From CAYFUF01 sp964346245 (GTDB taxonomy: Bacteria > Bacillota > Clostridia > Tissierellales > Peptoniphilaceae), in assembly GCA_964346245.1 (NCBI GenBank), contig CAYFUF010000005.1, positions 1 through 64,000 on the forward strand: 64,000 nt of DNA, given 5' to 3'. The translations under genes and the position numbers were made by a program. Shown piece by piece: positions 16,071-23,964 of this stretch. Under the pieces are notes generated by a model. That model was not told where the DNA came from. It searched no databases and saw only the letters and a program-made list of their open reading frames with translations. Each line of letters opens with the position of its first letter. The stretch's first letter is position 1.

Positions 16071-16088
16071 AGTACTATTAGTACTATT
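16071..16088. repeat. Tandem 9-bp direct repeat
   Basis: AGTACTATT occurs twice head to tail, about 70 bp upstream of the TTGGGACGTT box. The overlap also forms the inverted repeat AGTAC-N5-GTACT. It could be a binding site for a regulator of the ArpU-like gene. Confidence 0.45.
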
Positions 16089-16150
16089 CCTGTTATAGTC
16101 TTAGCCAGCCCAAAACACGGATAAGAGACCTGCTTAAATAAGGCACAAAA

Positions 16151-16186
16151 AAAAGTTGGTCAAAGTAAAACCTAGACCAACTTTTT
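16151..16186 (-). terminator. Terminator of groESL
   Basis: AAAAGTTGGTC / GACCAACTTTT stem with a 13-base loop, flanked by A and T runs on both sides, 27 bases past the groEL stop. It could act in both directions. Confidence 0.88.
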
Positions 16187-16212
16187 AATTTACCTTTTAA
16201 GGTGTTTAGTAA

Positions 16213-17835
16213 TTAGTAACCATAGCCACCAGCGGCACCAGCCATATCATTCTTCTCTGGTTCAGGAATATCTGAAACAGCAGCTTCAGTGGTAAGAAGC
16301 ATAGAGGCAATTGACACAGCGTTTTGTAGAGCAGACCGAGTAACCTTGGTTGGATCAACAATGCCTTTTTCGAACATATTGACATACTCCTCTTCATAAG
16401 CATCGAAACCTTCGCCTACTGGAGCTTCTTTAATTCGATTTAATACGATAGAACTATCCAAGGCAGCATTTCTTACGATTTGACGAAGGGGCTCCTCTAG
16501 AGATTTCACTACGATGCGAGCGCCAACTTTCTCGTCACCCTCAAGGCTTTCTACAAACTCTTCGACTTCTGCGATCGCATCGACAAAAGCGGTGCCACCA
16601 CCAGCGACAATGCCTTCTTCTACAGCGGCACGAGTAGCAGAAAGAGCATCCTCGATGCGAAGTTTCTTCTCTTTGAGCTCAGTCTCAGTAGAAGCTCCAA
16701 CTCTTAGGACAGCTACGCCGCCTGAAAGCTTAGCGAGTCTCTCTTGCAGCTTTTCTTTATCAAAGGAAGAATCACTAGCTTCGATTTGCTTCTTGATAAG
16801 GTCAACTCGCTCCTCTAACTTATCTGCTTCACCCTTTCCACCGACAATCATGGTGTTATCTTTATCGACCTTGACCTTGCTAGCGGAACCAAGCATATCG
16901 ATTGTTGTATCCTTAAGCTCTAGACCGAAATCATCAGTTACGACGGTTGCACCCGTTAGTACAGCAATATCTTGAAGCATTTCCTTGCGACGGTCTCCGT
17001 AGCCAGGTGCCTTGATAGCAACAACATTGAAGGTTCCTCTGATCTTATTGAGGACTAGTGTAGTTAAGGCCTCCCCTTCAACATCCTCAGCGATAATCAA
17101 TAGAGGCTTGCTGCTTTGAACAATTTGCTCTAGTAGAGGCAGAAGGTCCTGTAAGTTAGCAACTTTCTTATCGGTAACGAGGATAAGAGGTTCTTCCAAC
17201 TCAGCGGTCATTGTCTCTGTATCGGTTGCCATATAGGGAGACAGGTAGCCACGATCGAATTGCATACCTTCGACAACTTCTAACGAGTTGTCCATGGTAT
17301 TAGAATCTTCTACTGTAATGACGCCGTCTTTTCCAACCTTCTCCATCGCTTCAGCAATCATATCACCAATCTCTGAATCTCCAGAGGATACGGTACCAAC
17401 GCTTGCAATTGCTTCCATCGTATCGACATCCTGAGAATTCTTCTTTAGAATCTCGACGGTCTTATCACTTGCTTTCTTCATGCCTTTTCGTAGAATCATT
17501 GGGTTTGCCCCTGAAGCTAAGTTACGAAGGCCTTCTCTGACGAGAGCTTGCGCAAGCAAGGTTGCAGTTGTCGTACCATCTCCAGCGACATCATTCGTCT
17601 TGGTTGCAACTTCCTTAACGAGTTGAGCACCCATGTTCTCATAAGCGTCCTCAAGCTCAATCTCTTTAGCAATCGTTACACCATCATTAGTTATTGTTGG
17701 TGAGCCATAGCTCTTTTGAAGCACGACGTTACGACCCTTAGGCCCCAAAGTAATCTTTACTGTATCTGCTAGTTTATCGACACCTGCCTGAATCTTTTGG
17801 CGGGCGATGTCTCCATACTGAATATCTTTAGCCAT
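16213..17835 (-). CDS. groEL: Chaperonin GroEL (60 kDa)
   Basis: ATP-dependent tetradecameric folding chamber. The 540-residue protein has the family sequences MAKDIQYGD, LGPKGRNVVL and NDGVTIAKEI and the ATP-binding GDGTTTATLLAQ (about 86-97), with usual length. The C-terminus reads GAAGGYGY instead of the GGM-rich tail common in bacterial GroEL. It is second in the groES-groEL operon, 65 bases after groES, and under CIRCE control. Confidence 0.98.
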   Translation of the reverse strand: MAKDIQYGDIARQKIQAGVDKLADTVKITLGPKGRNVVLQKSYGSPTITNDGVTIAKEIELEDAYENMGAQLVKEVATKTNDVAGDGTTTATLLAQALVREGLRNLASGANPMILRKGMKKASDKTVEILKKNSQDVDTMEAIASVGTVSSGDSEIGDMIAEAMEKVGKDGVITVEDSNTMDNSLEVVEGMQFDRGYLSPYMATDTETMTAELEEPLILVTDKKVANLQDLLPLLEQIVQSSKPLLIIAEDVEGEALTTLVLNKIRGTFNVVAIKAPGYGDRRKEMLQDIAVLTGATVVTDDFGLELKDTTIDMLGSASKVKVDKDNTMIVGGKGEADKLEERVDLIKKQIEASDSSFDKEKLQERLAKLSGGVAVLRVGASTETELKEKKLRIEDALSATRAAVEEGIVAGGGTAFVDAIAEVEEFVESLEGDEKVGARIVVKSLEEPLRQIVRNAALDSSIVLNRIKEAPVGEGFDAYEEEYVNMFEKGIVDPTKVTRSALQNAVSIASMLLTTEAAVSDIPEPEKNDMAGAAGGYGY

Positions 17836-17900
17836 AAATATAACTCCTTTTTTCTCTTCTTAACAAGTCTTCAATTGGTTTGCATCTGCTAAACTACAGT

Positions 17901-18185
17901 TTAGTCCTCTACGATAGCGAGGATATCTTCTAGTTTGATGACGATGTAATCATCACCCTCTAAACTTACGTCTGTACCGGCGTATTTGGAGTAGATGACT
18001 CTGTCGCCTACTTTAATCTCATTTTTGATTTCGTCGCTGTTGGTTACCTGATCGCTTACCGCAACAACTTCAGCATACTGAGGTTGCTCTTGAGCAGATG
18101 AAGGTAAAATGATACCAGAAGCTGTCGTTTCTTCTTTCTCTAGTTTTTTGATAACTAGTCTTTCTCCTATTGGATTTAATTTCAT
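17901..18185 (-). CDS. groES: Co-chaperonin GroES (10 kDa)
   Basis: Heptameric lid of GroEL, 94 residues, with the start MKLNPIGERLVIKKLE, the mobile loop around ETTASGIILPSSAQEQP, and the terminal EDILAIVED typical of GroES. AGGAGG precedes the ATG. First gene of the operon. Confidence 0.98.
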   Translation of the reverse strand: MKLNPIGERLVIKKLEKEETTASGIILPSSAQEQPQYAEVVAVSDQVTNSDEIKNEIKVGDRVIYSKYAGTDVSLEGDDYIVIKLEDILAIVED

Positions 18186-18216
18186 TATTGACCTCCTGAA
18201 TTTATATTCTTATCGT

Positions 18217-18243
18217 TTATCACTCAATTGATTAGAGTGATAA
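18217..18243 (-). promoter_or_regulatory. CIRCE operator (variant) for HrcA
   Basis: TTATCACTC-N9-GAGTGATAA. The canonical element is TTAGCACTC-N9-GAGTGCTAA. The one change in each arm is complementary, so perfect symmetry is kept. It begins about 13 bases downstream of the -10. hrcA itself is outside the window. Confidence 0.9.
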
Positions 18244-18255
18244 CAACTTGTTTTT

Positions 18256-18284
18256 ATTCTACCCCATTCCTAGGGAAAATGCAA
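18256..18284 (-). promoter_or_regulatory. Sigma-A-type promoter of groESL
   Basis: TTGCAT, 17 bases, TAGAAT on the minus strand, directly upstream of the CIRCE element. Confidence 0.75.
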
Positions 18285-18286
18285 AT

Positions 18287-19177
18287 CTAATCAAAGATTT
18301 CTCGGTGCTCCCTCGCATACATAAAGAGAAGTTGTTGAGCAAAGCCAGCATTCTCGCCAAAGCGGTCCTGGGCAAACTCGCCAATCTCCTTGTTAGACCT
18401 TCCCTCAAGCTGGTATAGACTTACCATGATTCGCTTAATCCACACGTCGATAGGGAAAGAGCCCATCCTATGGTAACCGTAGAGCATGATGCACTGGGCA
18501 ACTTTAGGCCCTACTCCTTGCAGGGTCTGCAGATAGGTGAAAAGCTCTTGGTCTGTCATACGTTTTGCCTGATCAATAGAAAACTTGCCGCTACTGATAT
18601 CGCGGCCAAGGGCAACCAGAGCTTGGTCCCGATAACCCACCTTACAAGTCTCCCTGAGCTCAAGAGGGTCAACCCTTGCTAGAGTGGTCGCCTCAGGCAA
18701 AAGTGCGTAGGTCTTACCGAAAAGCGTAGGGCCTTCTTTGCCATAGCAAGCGCTCATCTGTTGAAAGGCCTTCATCATACGAGAAATATTGTTGTTAGCG
18801 CTCATGATAAACTGCAAACTTGCTTCATAGGGGCTCTGCCGAAGGATACGAAGGCCTGGGTTCTCTAGCGTTGCCTGTTTGCAATAAGGATCAAAGGAAA
18901 GCGCCTTCCCTATTTGTTGGTAGTCGCTTTCCATATCGAGCCAAGGCAACCAGTGATTTATGATATCTTCCTCACGGGTGTTAGAAAAGTCTAACTGGTC
19001 GCCAAGAGACCGAACCGCTGTTATTTTACCTTTATGCTCAACGACATAGTAGCCATCCTCTACCTTTTCCCAAAGGTGGAACTGGCCGCTCATCAATATC
19101 GTTTCTATGTTCATATCGTTAAGACCTAAAACGCTAAAGCAGCCTGGTCTCGTTTCTATAATTGATAAATCTTTCAT
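18287..19177 (-). CDS. OGG1-like 8-oxoguanine DNA glycosylase/AP lyase
   Basis: Base-excision repair enzyme, 296 residues. The helix-hairpin-helix GPD motif lies at about 215-245: the catalytic lysine in LQGVGPKVAQCIMLYG and the aspartate in FPIDVWIKR. The N-terminal half resembles the OGG/AlkA beta domain. The lysine indicates a bifunctional glycosylase/lyase for oxidised purines rather than the monofunctional AlkA type. It has a GGGAGGTGG ribosome-binding site. A second oxidative-damage glycosylase, MutY, lies at 25.8 kb. Confidence 0.85.
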   Translation of the reverse strand: MKDLSIIETRPGCFSVLGLNDMNIETILMSGQFHLWEKVEDGYYVVEHKGKITAVRSLGDQLDFSNTREEDIINHWLPWLDMESDYQQIGKALSFDPYCKQATLENPGLRILRQSPYEASLQFIMSANNNISRMMKAFQQMSACYGKEGPTLFGKTYALLPEATTLARVDPLELRETCKVGYRDQALVALGRDISSGKFSIDQAKRMTDQELFTYLQTLQGVGPKVAQCIMLYGYHRMGSFPIDVWIKRIMVSLYQLEGRSNKEIGEFAQDRFGENAGFAQQLLFMYAREHREIFD

Positions 19178-19207
19178 CGTCCACCTCCCAAGGCATATAG
19201 ATACCCA

Positions 19208-19241
19208 TAAAAAGAAGCTGGCGTCTTTCAGCCAGCTTCTT
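19208..19241 (-). terminator. Terminator of the dipeptidase operon
   Basis: AAGAAGCTGGC / GCCAGCTTCTT with an 8-base loop, followed by TTTTTAT on the minus strand. Confidence 0.9.
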
Positions 19242-19256
19242 AGTTACTTTATTAGA

Positions 19257-20243
19257 TTATAGATTTTCGAATACCCGCACAGCGTTCTTGTAAGCTAGTT
19301 TTTCAATACGCTCACTTGACCAACCATGAGCATCTAAGGCATCGAATAACTTCTGCATATGGTTGGCTCTAGGAATGTCAAACTCTCCCCAAGTACCGTC
19401 GAAATCTGTACCTATAGCCAAGATGTCTTCACCTCCGATGTCCACCATGTGGTTTAAGTGGCGAATCATATCGTCAATGCGCGAGCCCTCCCCATCTTCC
19501 CGTAGGAAGCGAGGAGAGAAACAGAGTCCTGCAACGCCGCCACTCTCCGCTATGCCCTTTATCAAGTAATCAGGCAGATTTCTCTGATGGTTTGCAATCG
19601 CTCTGGCATTGGAGTGGGAGGCAATAACTGGCGCTTTAGAAAGGGCCAAGCAATCCTCGATACCACCATCAGAGAGGTGAGAAACATCAATTAAAAGGCC
19701 TAGGTCATTCATCGTAGCAATGGCTTCCTTACCAAAAGGCTTGAGCCCTAAGGCAGCTAAAGCTGGATCTTTGGAAGTAGGATGGCCGAAACAGTTTTCA
19801 CTGTTCCACGTCAAGGATATCATCCGAAAGCCCCAATCGTAAAAGAGCTTGAGATTATCCATGTCTCCATTGACCGCCCTGCCATCTTCCATGGTAAGTA
19901 TACCTGAGATTAAGCCATTTTCCTCATTGCAACGAACGTCAGCTGAGTTCAATGCTTGGGCAATGACATCACTGTTTGTTTCAAATTCCTTAACCAAGCG
20001 AGTCTTAGCCAAGCGAATATAAGCCATATCTTCTTCTTGGTTTTTGGGTTCTAGGCGTGGGTCGATATTGAGCTCAACGCCCTCAGCCTCAGGTAGCCAA
20101 ACGGCAAAGCACTGTGCAAGAGCCTGTCCTTCAATAAGTCCATCTAAGTCGACACAAATTTCCTTATTAGCCCTAAGACTTGCTTCTTCCCCTCCTTGTA
20201 GGACAGGTAGAATCGTATCAGCATGTAAATCGAAATATTTCAT
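19257..20243 (-). CDS. M19 (renal dipeptidase-type) zinc dipeptidase
   Basis: Hydrolyses dipeptides. The 328-residue protein starts MKYFDLHADT, whose HAD provides metal ligands. Other signatures are TWNSEN, GLLIDVSHLSDGG, PVIASHSNARA and IGTDFDG, all typical of M19 enzymes. The start at 20243 follows AGGAGGTGAC; the longer reading frame has no site. No signal peptide is visible, so it is probably cytoplasmic. It shares an operon with a polytopic permease 78 bases upstream, which suggests import followed by hydrolysis. Confidence 0.9.
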   Translation of the reverse strand: MKYFDLHADTILPVLQGGEEASLRANKEICVDLDGLIEGQALAQCFAVWLPEAEGVELNIDPRLEPKNQEEDMAYIRLAKTRLVKEFETNSDVIAQALNSADVRCNEENGLISGILTMEDGRAVNGDMDNLKLFYDWGFRMISLTWNSENCFGHPTSKDPALAALGLKPFGKEAIATMNDLGLLIDVSHLSDGGIEDCLALSKAPVIASHSNARAIANHQRNLPDYLIKGIAESGGVAGLCFSPRFLREDGEGSRIDDMIRHLNHMVDIGGEDILAIGTDFDGTWGEFDIPRANHMQKLFDALDAHGWSSERIEKLAYKNAVRVFENL

Positions 20244-20321
20244 GTCACCTCCTATTTCCTCGGGAAGTATTCCCGTATGTCTTTGGTGAATCAAATTATA
20301 CTTACAGCGCCCCATGCTCTT

Positions 20322-21653
20322 TTAGAAGAAGTTGACACCAACAAAGGCCCAAACAACGATTCCGATAACTAGAGGAATCAAAGATAGCCAGTTGCCGTAA
20401 AGCATATCCTTTGTATTCTTCGATTGGGCAATACCCATCTGCCCAATCATATTTGATGTAGTATATAGACTTCCGGTAATACGTGTAGCTGATAGCAGAG
20501 AGATTGCAAACATCTGCAAGGCTAAGCCGGAGCTTTGAATCATTGGCGCAAACATATCTGAGATGATCTGCAATTCAGCAACTGCTGCAGCTTCGATACC
20601 TACACCACCAACCACAGCGGAAATCAGCATAACTGCTGTTGCCGAAATACCATCGAAGGTGTTTTGCAGGAAGTTAGACAGTGCGTCGAAACCGCCTGCT
20701 GCAGTGACCATTTCCAATAGGACATCAATCGTTAAGAAGACGAGGAAGAGCTCAGCCATACTAGCGACACCTTGGATGATGCGCTCTTCTGCAACCTTAG
20801 CGTTGATGCGACCAAAGAGAATGATGACTAACATCAGGATAACCATAACAATGATTGCGTAGCTGGTTCCCTGTCCCGCTAAAACGCCATATACAACTAG
20901 AGCAACAAAGGATAGCAAGAATGCGATGGTTGCTAATTTCTGTTGAGAGCTCACTTCAACATCCTGGATATTGACAACACCTTCGGATAAGTCGTAGTGT
21001 TCTTTTCCTTCCGTTCTCTTTTGAATCTTGTTCGCGGCAATCCAGGTACCGACCAGCCATAATACGCCGAATGGAATACCTGCCCAAAGCATGTATTCAA
21101 TATAAGACATGTTGGTGAGTTCCAATGTCGCTAGCGTTACACCGGTGAGTGGACCCCAGATGAGGCCAACCTCGCCAGCATTTTTCAATACCAAAGCAGT
21201 TACTGTAGGGGTTAATCCTACTGCTGCCATAATGGGAATGACGATTGGTGCGATAACCGCATTACCGCCGCCCAGTGTTCCAAGCAGTCCACAGATGATG
21301 ATGGAGATGATCATCAAAGAGAACTTTGCTTTTCCTTGAGAGTCGACCTTAATTCTCTTAACAATCCACAAAACCAAAGTCTGTGTAACTCCCGCCTCGT
21401 TCATCAAGCGGCCAAGACCTGCACCCAGCATGATGATTAAACCGATCATCACAACGAAAGAGCCCATGCTTGCTGCAAAGTCGCCTGCTAGCATGCCAAT
21501 GTCGTGTCCGATGATGACGGCACCTACAATAATTCCTGCCATAGTCGCCAATAGGTTGCTCTTGTCCATCAGGACTAGCACTATGTAAACCAGGAGTGGT
21601 AGTAGACCAATTAGCGATGGCCCATTAATCAAAGCATTTGCACCTAATTCCAT
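20322..21653 (-). CDS. Polytopic ion-coupled permease
   Basis: A 443-residue membrane protein with about 11-12 hydrophobic segments and glycine-rich re-entrant-type loops (LLGTLGGGNAVIAP near 130, and GGVGIEAAAVAEL near 358) at two pseudo-symmetric positions. The architecture is that of the ion transporter superfamily (NhaC, GntP and CitMHS relatives). The substrate is unknown; linkage to a dipeptidase suggests a peptide or amino acid. The start at 21653 follows GAGGAGG; the ORF extends to 21782 without a site. Confidence 0.75.
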   Translation of the reverse strand: MELGANALINGPSLIGLLPLLVYIVLVLMDKSNLLATMAGIIVGAVIIGHDIGMLAGDFAASMGSFVVMIGLIIMLGAGLGRLMNEAGVTQTLVLWIVKRIKVDSQGKAKFSLMIISIIICGLLGTLGGGNAVIAPIVIPIMAAVGLTPTVTALVLKNAGEVGLIWGPLTGVTLATLELTNMSYIEYMLWAGIPFGVLWLVGTWIAANKIQKRTEGKEHYDLSEGVVNIQDVEVSSQQKLATIAFLLSFVALVVYGVLAGQGTSYAIIVMVILMLVIILFGRINAKVAEERIIQGVASMAELFLVFLTIDVLLEMVTAAGGFDALSNFLQNTFDGISATAVMLISAVVGGVGIEAAAVAELQIISDMFAPMIQSSGLALQMFAISLLSATRITGSLYTTSNMIGQMGIAQSKNTKDMLYGNWLSLIPLVIGIVVWAFVGVNFF

Positions 21654-21682
21654 AATATCCTCCTCATAAAGTTGTTGATAAA

Positions 21683-21712
21683 CAAAAAGGGACTGATACG
21701 AATCAATCCCTT
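21683..21712 (-). terminator. Terminator of the sortase gene
   Basis: AAGGGATTGA / TCAGTCCCTT (minus-strand order, one G-T pair) with a 6-base loop and then TTTG. It lies 48 bases past the sortase stop and in the leader of the permease gene, so it could also act as an attenuator for it. Confidence 0.8.
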
Positions 21713-21759
21713 GTTCATCCTTAAGTAAGACCAATCTGTGGAAAAGCTTAGCATTCGGT

Positions 21760-22590
21760 CTACTCTGCCTGTTGAACCTCAACTAATATACCAGCGACCG
21801 CGGTACGAAAATCATCATGGTGGTCATCCGTACAGGTAGATAAGGTGACTATCTTGTCTTCTTGTGTAAAAAGACGGTCAAATCCAAAGTCAGCAGCAGA
21901 TTTGTTCAAGGTTTCATCTAGAAAATTAATCCAATCTTCGTCTGCCATATTAGGCAGGCGATAGGGTGCATCGGCAGGTACGCGGTAGACGGAAAAAATC
22001 TGGTAGACGTAAATCCCGTCTAAGGTAGTAATCGTGAAAGTCTGAGGAGACTCATCCACATAACTCTGATCATAATAGTTCTTCAAAACGCCAAACATAG
22101 CGTCCCCGTAATACATGGTGTGACCATATATGACGCTGTTCTTATCTTGAAAGTCACGATTATTTTCGAAGTCCATGAAGGGAGTACCCTGGAGATTAGA
22201 GACGCCATCGAATCCTCTCCACAGGTAAAAATCATTGTCAGAAGCTTGGACCACGGGATAGTGGGAATTCGTTCCTTGAATATCTAGGTAGCAGACGGTA
22301 TCAGGATTCATGGCCGTTAATTTGGCCATCATCTCTTGATAATTTACCTGAGTCGTACCTTTCTCCACTCTTTTTCGCCGGACAGTCTTGTCTGGGTTAC
22401 TATCTTTGTCTTCTTTGACAAGGCTTATTTCCATATCGTCGCCACGAATTTCATCGATGATATTTGCGACTTCCTTATACTGGGCATCGGACTTATTTCT
22501 GCTGATGAAGTAGTCAGCGATTTGGTAACCGCTGTAGAGGGCAACGGCTAAGAGTCCGAGCTGAACTAACCGTAGAATCCATTTCTTCAC
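21760..22590 (-). CDS. srtB: Class B sortase
   Basis: Membrane transpeptidase that attaches proteins to the cell wall. The 276-residue protein has an N-terminal signal-anchor helix (about 4-22). The catalytic residues are H157 in IYGHTM, C253 in LSTCTDD and R262 in FRTAV. The insertion before the cysteine and the motifs WRGFDGVSN and GTPFMDFEN place it in class B. It starts at a GTG behind GGAGAGG. No substrate with a sorting signal is seen in the window, so its targets are elsewhere. Confidence 0.9.
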   Translation of the reverse strand: MKKWILRLVQLGLLAVALYSGYQIADYFISRNKSDAQYKEVANIIDEIRGDDMEISLVKEDKDSNPDKTVRRKRVEKGTTQVNYQEMMAKLTAMNPDTVCYLDIQGTNSHYPVVQASDNDFYLWRGFDGVSNLQGTPFMDFENNRDFQDKNSVIYGHTMYYGDAMFGVLKNYYDQSYVDESPQTFTITTLDGIYVYQIFSVYRVPADAPYRLPNMADEDWINFLDETLNKSAADFGFDRLFTQEDKIVTLSTCTDDHHDDFRTAVAGILVEVQQAE

Positions 22591-22644
22591 GCGACATCCT
22601 CTCCTGTATTAGCCAATACTATCTAGTAAAAAACTGCTTTCCTT

Positions 22645-22673
22645 ATTTTACATGCTTAGGTCGACTTTTTCAA
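22645..22673 (-). promoter_or_regulatory. Promoter of the sortase gene
   Basis: TTGAAA, 17 bases, TAAAAT on the minus strand, about 55 bases before the GTG start. Confidence 0.65.
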
Positions 22674-22703
22674 TATTTTTTGATTATGATTTATATTTAT
22701 TGA

Positions 22704-23870
22704 TTAAGAAAAGGCTTCTTCAACCCTTGGTCGGTCAGCTTTCTCATCAATCAACTTGTTCACTGTTGCCATCTTAGAGGTGTTTCCCCCAAGGATACCG
22801 CCAATCGTCTTTCCATCTTGGAAGAAGACTTTGACGAAGTTTTTCCCGTCGACCTTGACAAAGCTGTCATCGCCTTGATGGGAACCTGCAGAGAAAAGCT
22901 TGATGTGGCCAATCTGCAGATTGGTGAAAAGTTTTGGTGTGGTGTAGGCACTATCCCCGCCGCTCATATTGTCACCAGCTATCTGCCCCATCTCGTTTGC
23001 TGCAGTCCATAAGCCCATGACAAATCCATTAACCTCAGCATTATCACCAGCTACCCATACATTGTCCACGCTAGTTTTAAGCTTTTGATTGGCGACGATG
23101 CCCCGATTAACTTCTAAGCCATCCTTAGCCAAGCTGACATCTGGACGAACACCGACAGAGAAGAGGACGAGTTGGCAATCAAACTCCTCGCCACCTGTTA
23201 GGATAACTCGCTCAACCTTGCCGTCGCCTACCACCTCTTTAAGCGTAGAGCCTACATGAATGTTTAATCCTTCATCAGCCAAAGCTTCTTCTAAGCTAAT
23301 AGAGGAGGCAATGTCTAGTTGTTTAGTTAGAAGGTGCTCAGCAAATTCACCTACATGGACCTCTAAACCTTTCTCTAAGAAGGCATATGCCGCTTCTAAG
23401 CCCAGGAGGCCTCCGCCAACAACTAGAACGGTCTTGATATCTTCCTCTTCGAGCGTTTCTTGAACAGCGAGGTAGTCATCCATGGACCTCATGGAGAAGA
23501 CATTTTCCAATTCTCCTCCCTCATATGGTGGAACAAAAGGTAGCGCACCTGTGGCTAAGAGTAGCTTCTTGTAGGCTAATTCTGCACCGCCTTCAATATT
23601 GACTACGCTATTATCGTAGTCGATGCTTTCTACCTTCTTATTGAGCCAAAGTTCAATTCGGTTCTTTTCGAAGAAGCCTTCCTTCTCCATCATCAACTTC
23701 TCGGGGCTAAGATCTTGAGCAATTGCCTTTGTTAAACGAGTCCGGAAGTAGGGCAAATAACTATCCTGAGAAATAATCACAACTCGTCCTTCTTGATCAT
23801 TCTTGCGAATTGCCTTGGCGGCTGCAATTCCAGCAGCACCTGTTCCAATGATCAAATAATCTACAGTCAT
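22704..23870 (-). CDS. FAD-dependent NADH:rubredoxin reductase-like protein
   Basis: A 388-residue flavoprotein. The FAD site is IIGTGAAGIAAAKAIR (about 6-21), the NAD site VLVVGGGLLGLEAAYAFLEKG (about 145-165, read in two parts), and the second FAD motif VWVAGDNAEVN (about 270). The C-terminal domain (about 310-380) resembles that of NADH-rubredoxin reductases, which feed electrons to oxygen- or peroxide-reducing proteins in anaerobes. NADH oxidase and nitrite reductase-type proteins share the fold. The start at 23870 follows AAGGAGG. No rubredoxin gene is adjacent. Confidence 0.8.
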   Translation of the reverse strand: MTVDYLIIGTGAAGIAAAKAIRKNDQEGRVVIISQDSYLPYFRTRLTKAIAQDLSPEKLMMEKEGFFEKNRIELWLNKKVESIDYDNSVVNIEGGAELAYKKLLLATGALPFVPPYEGGELENVFSMRSMDDYLAVQETLEEEDIKTVLVVGGGLLGLEAAYAFLEKGLEVHVGEFAEHLLTKQLDIASSISLEEALADEGLNIHVGSTLKEVVGDGKVERVILTGGEEFDCQLVLFSVGVRPDVSLAKDGLEVNRGIVANQKLKTSVDNVWVAGDNAEVNGFVMGLWTAANEMGQIAGDNMSGGDSAYTTPKLFTNLQIGHIKLFSAGSHQGDDSFVKVDGKNFVKVFFQDGKTIGGILGGNTSKMATVNKLIDEKADRPRVEEAFS

Positions 23871-23923
23871 CCTTTTCCTCCTTAATTGACGTATTGATTC
23901 TCTCGAATACAGAAATTGTTTAA

Positions 23924-23957
23924 ACATGAGCTGGACCAAAGGCGGCCCAGCTCATGT
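23924..23957 (-). terminator. Terminator of pepF
   Basis: ACATGAGCTGG / CCCAGCTCATGT hairpin eight bases past the pepF stop. The T tract on the minus strand is weak (TTTAAACAATTT). Confidence 0.65.
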
Positions 23958-23964
23958 CAAAAAC

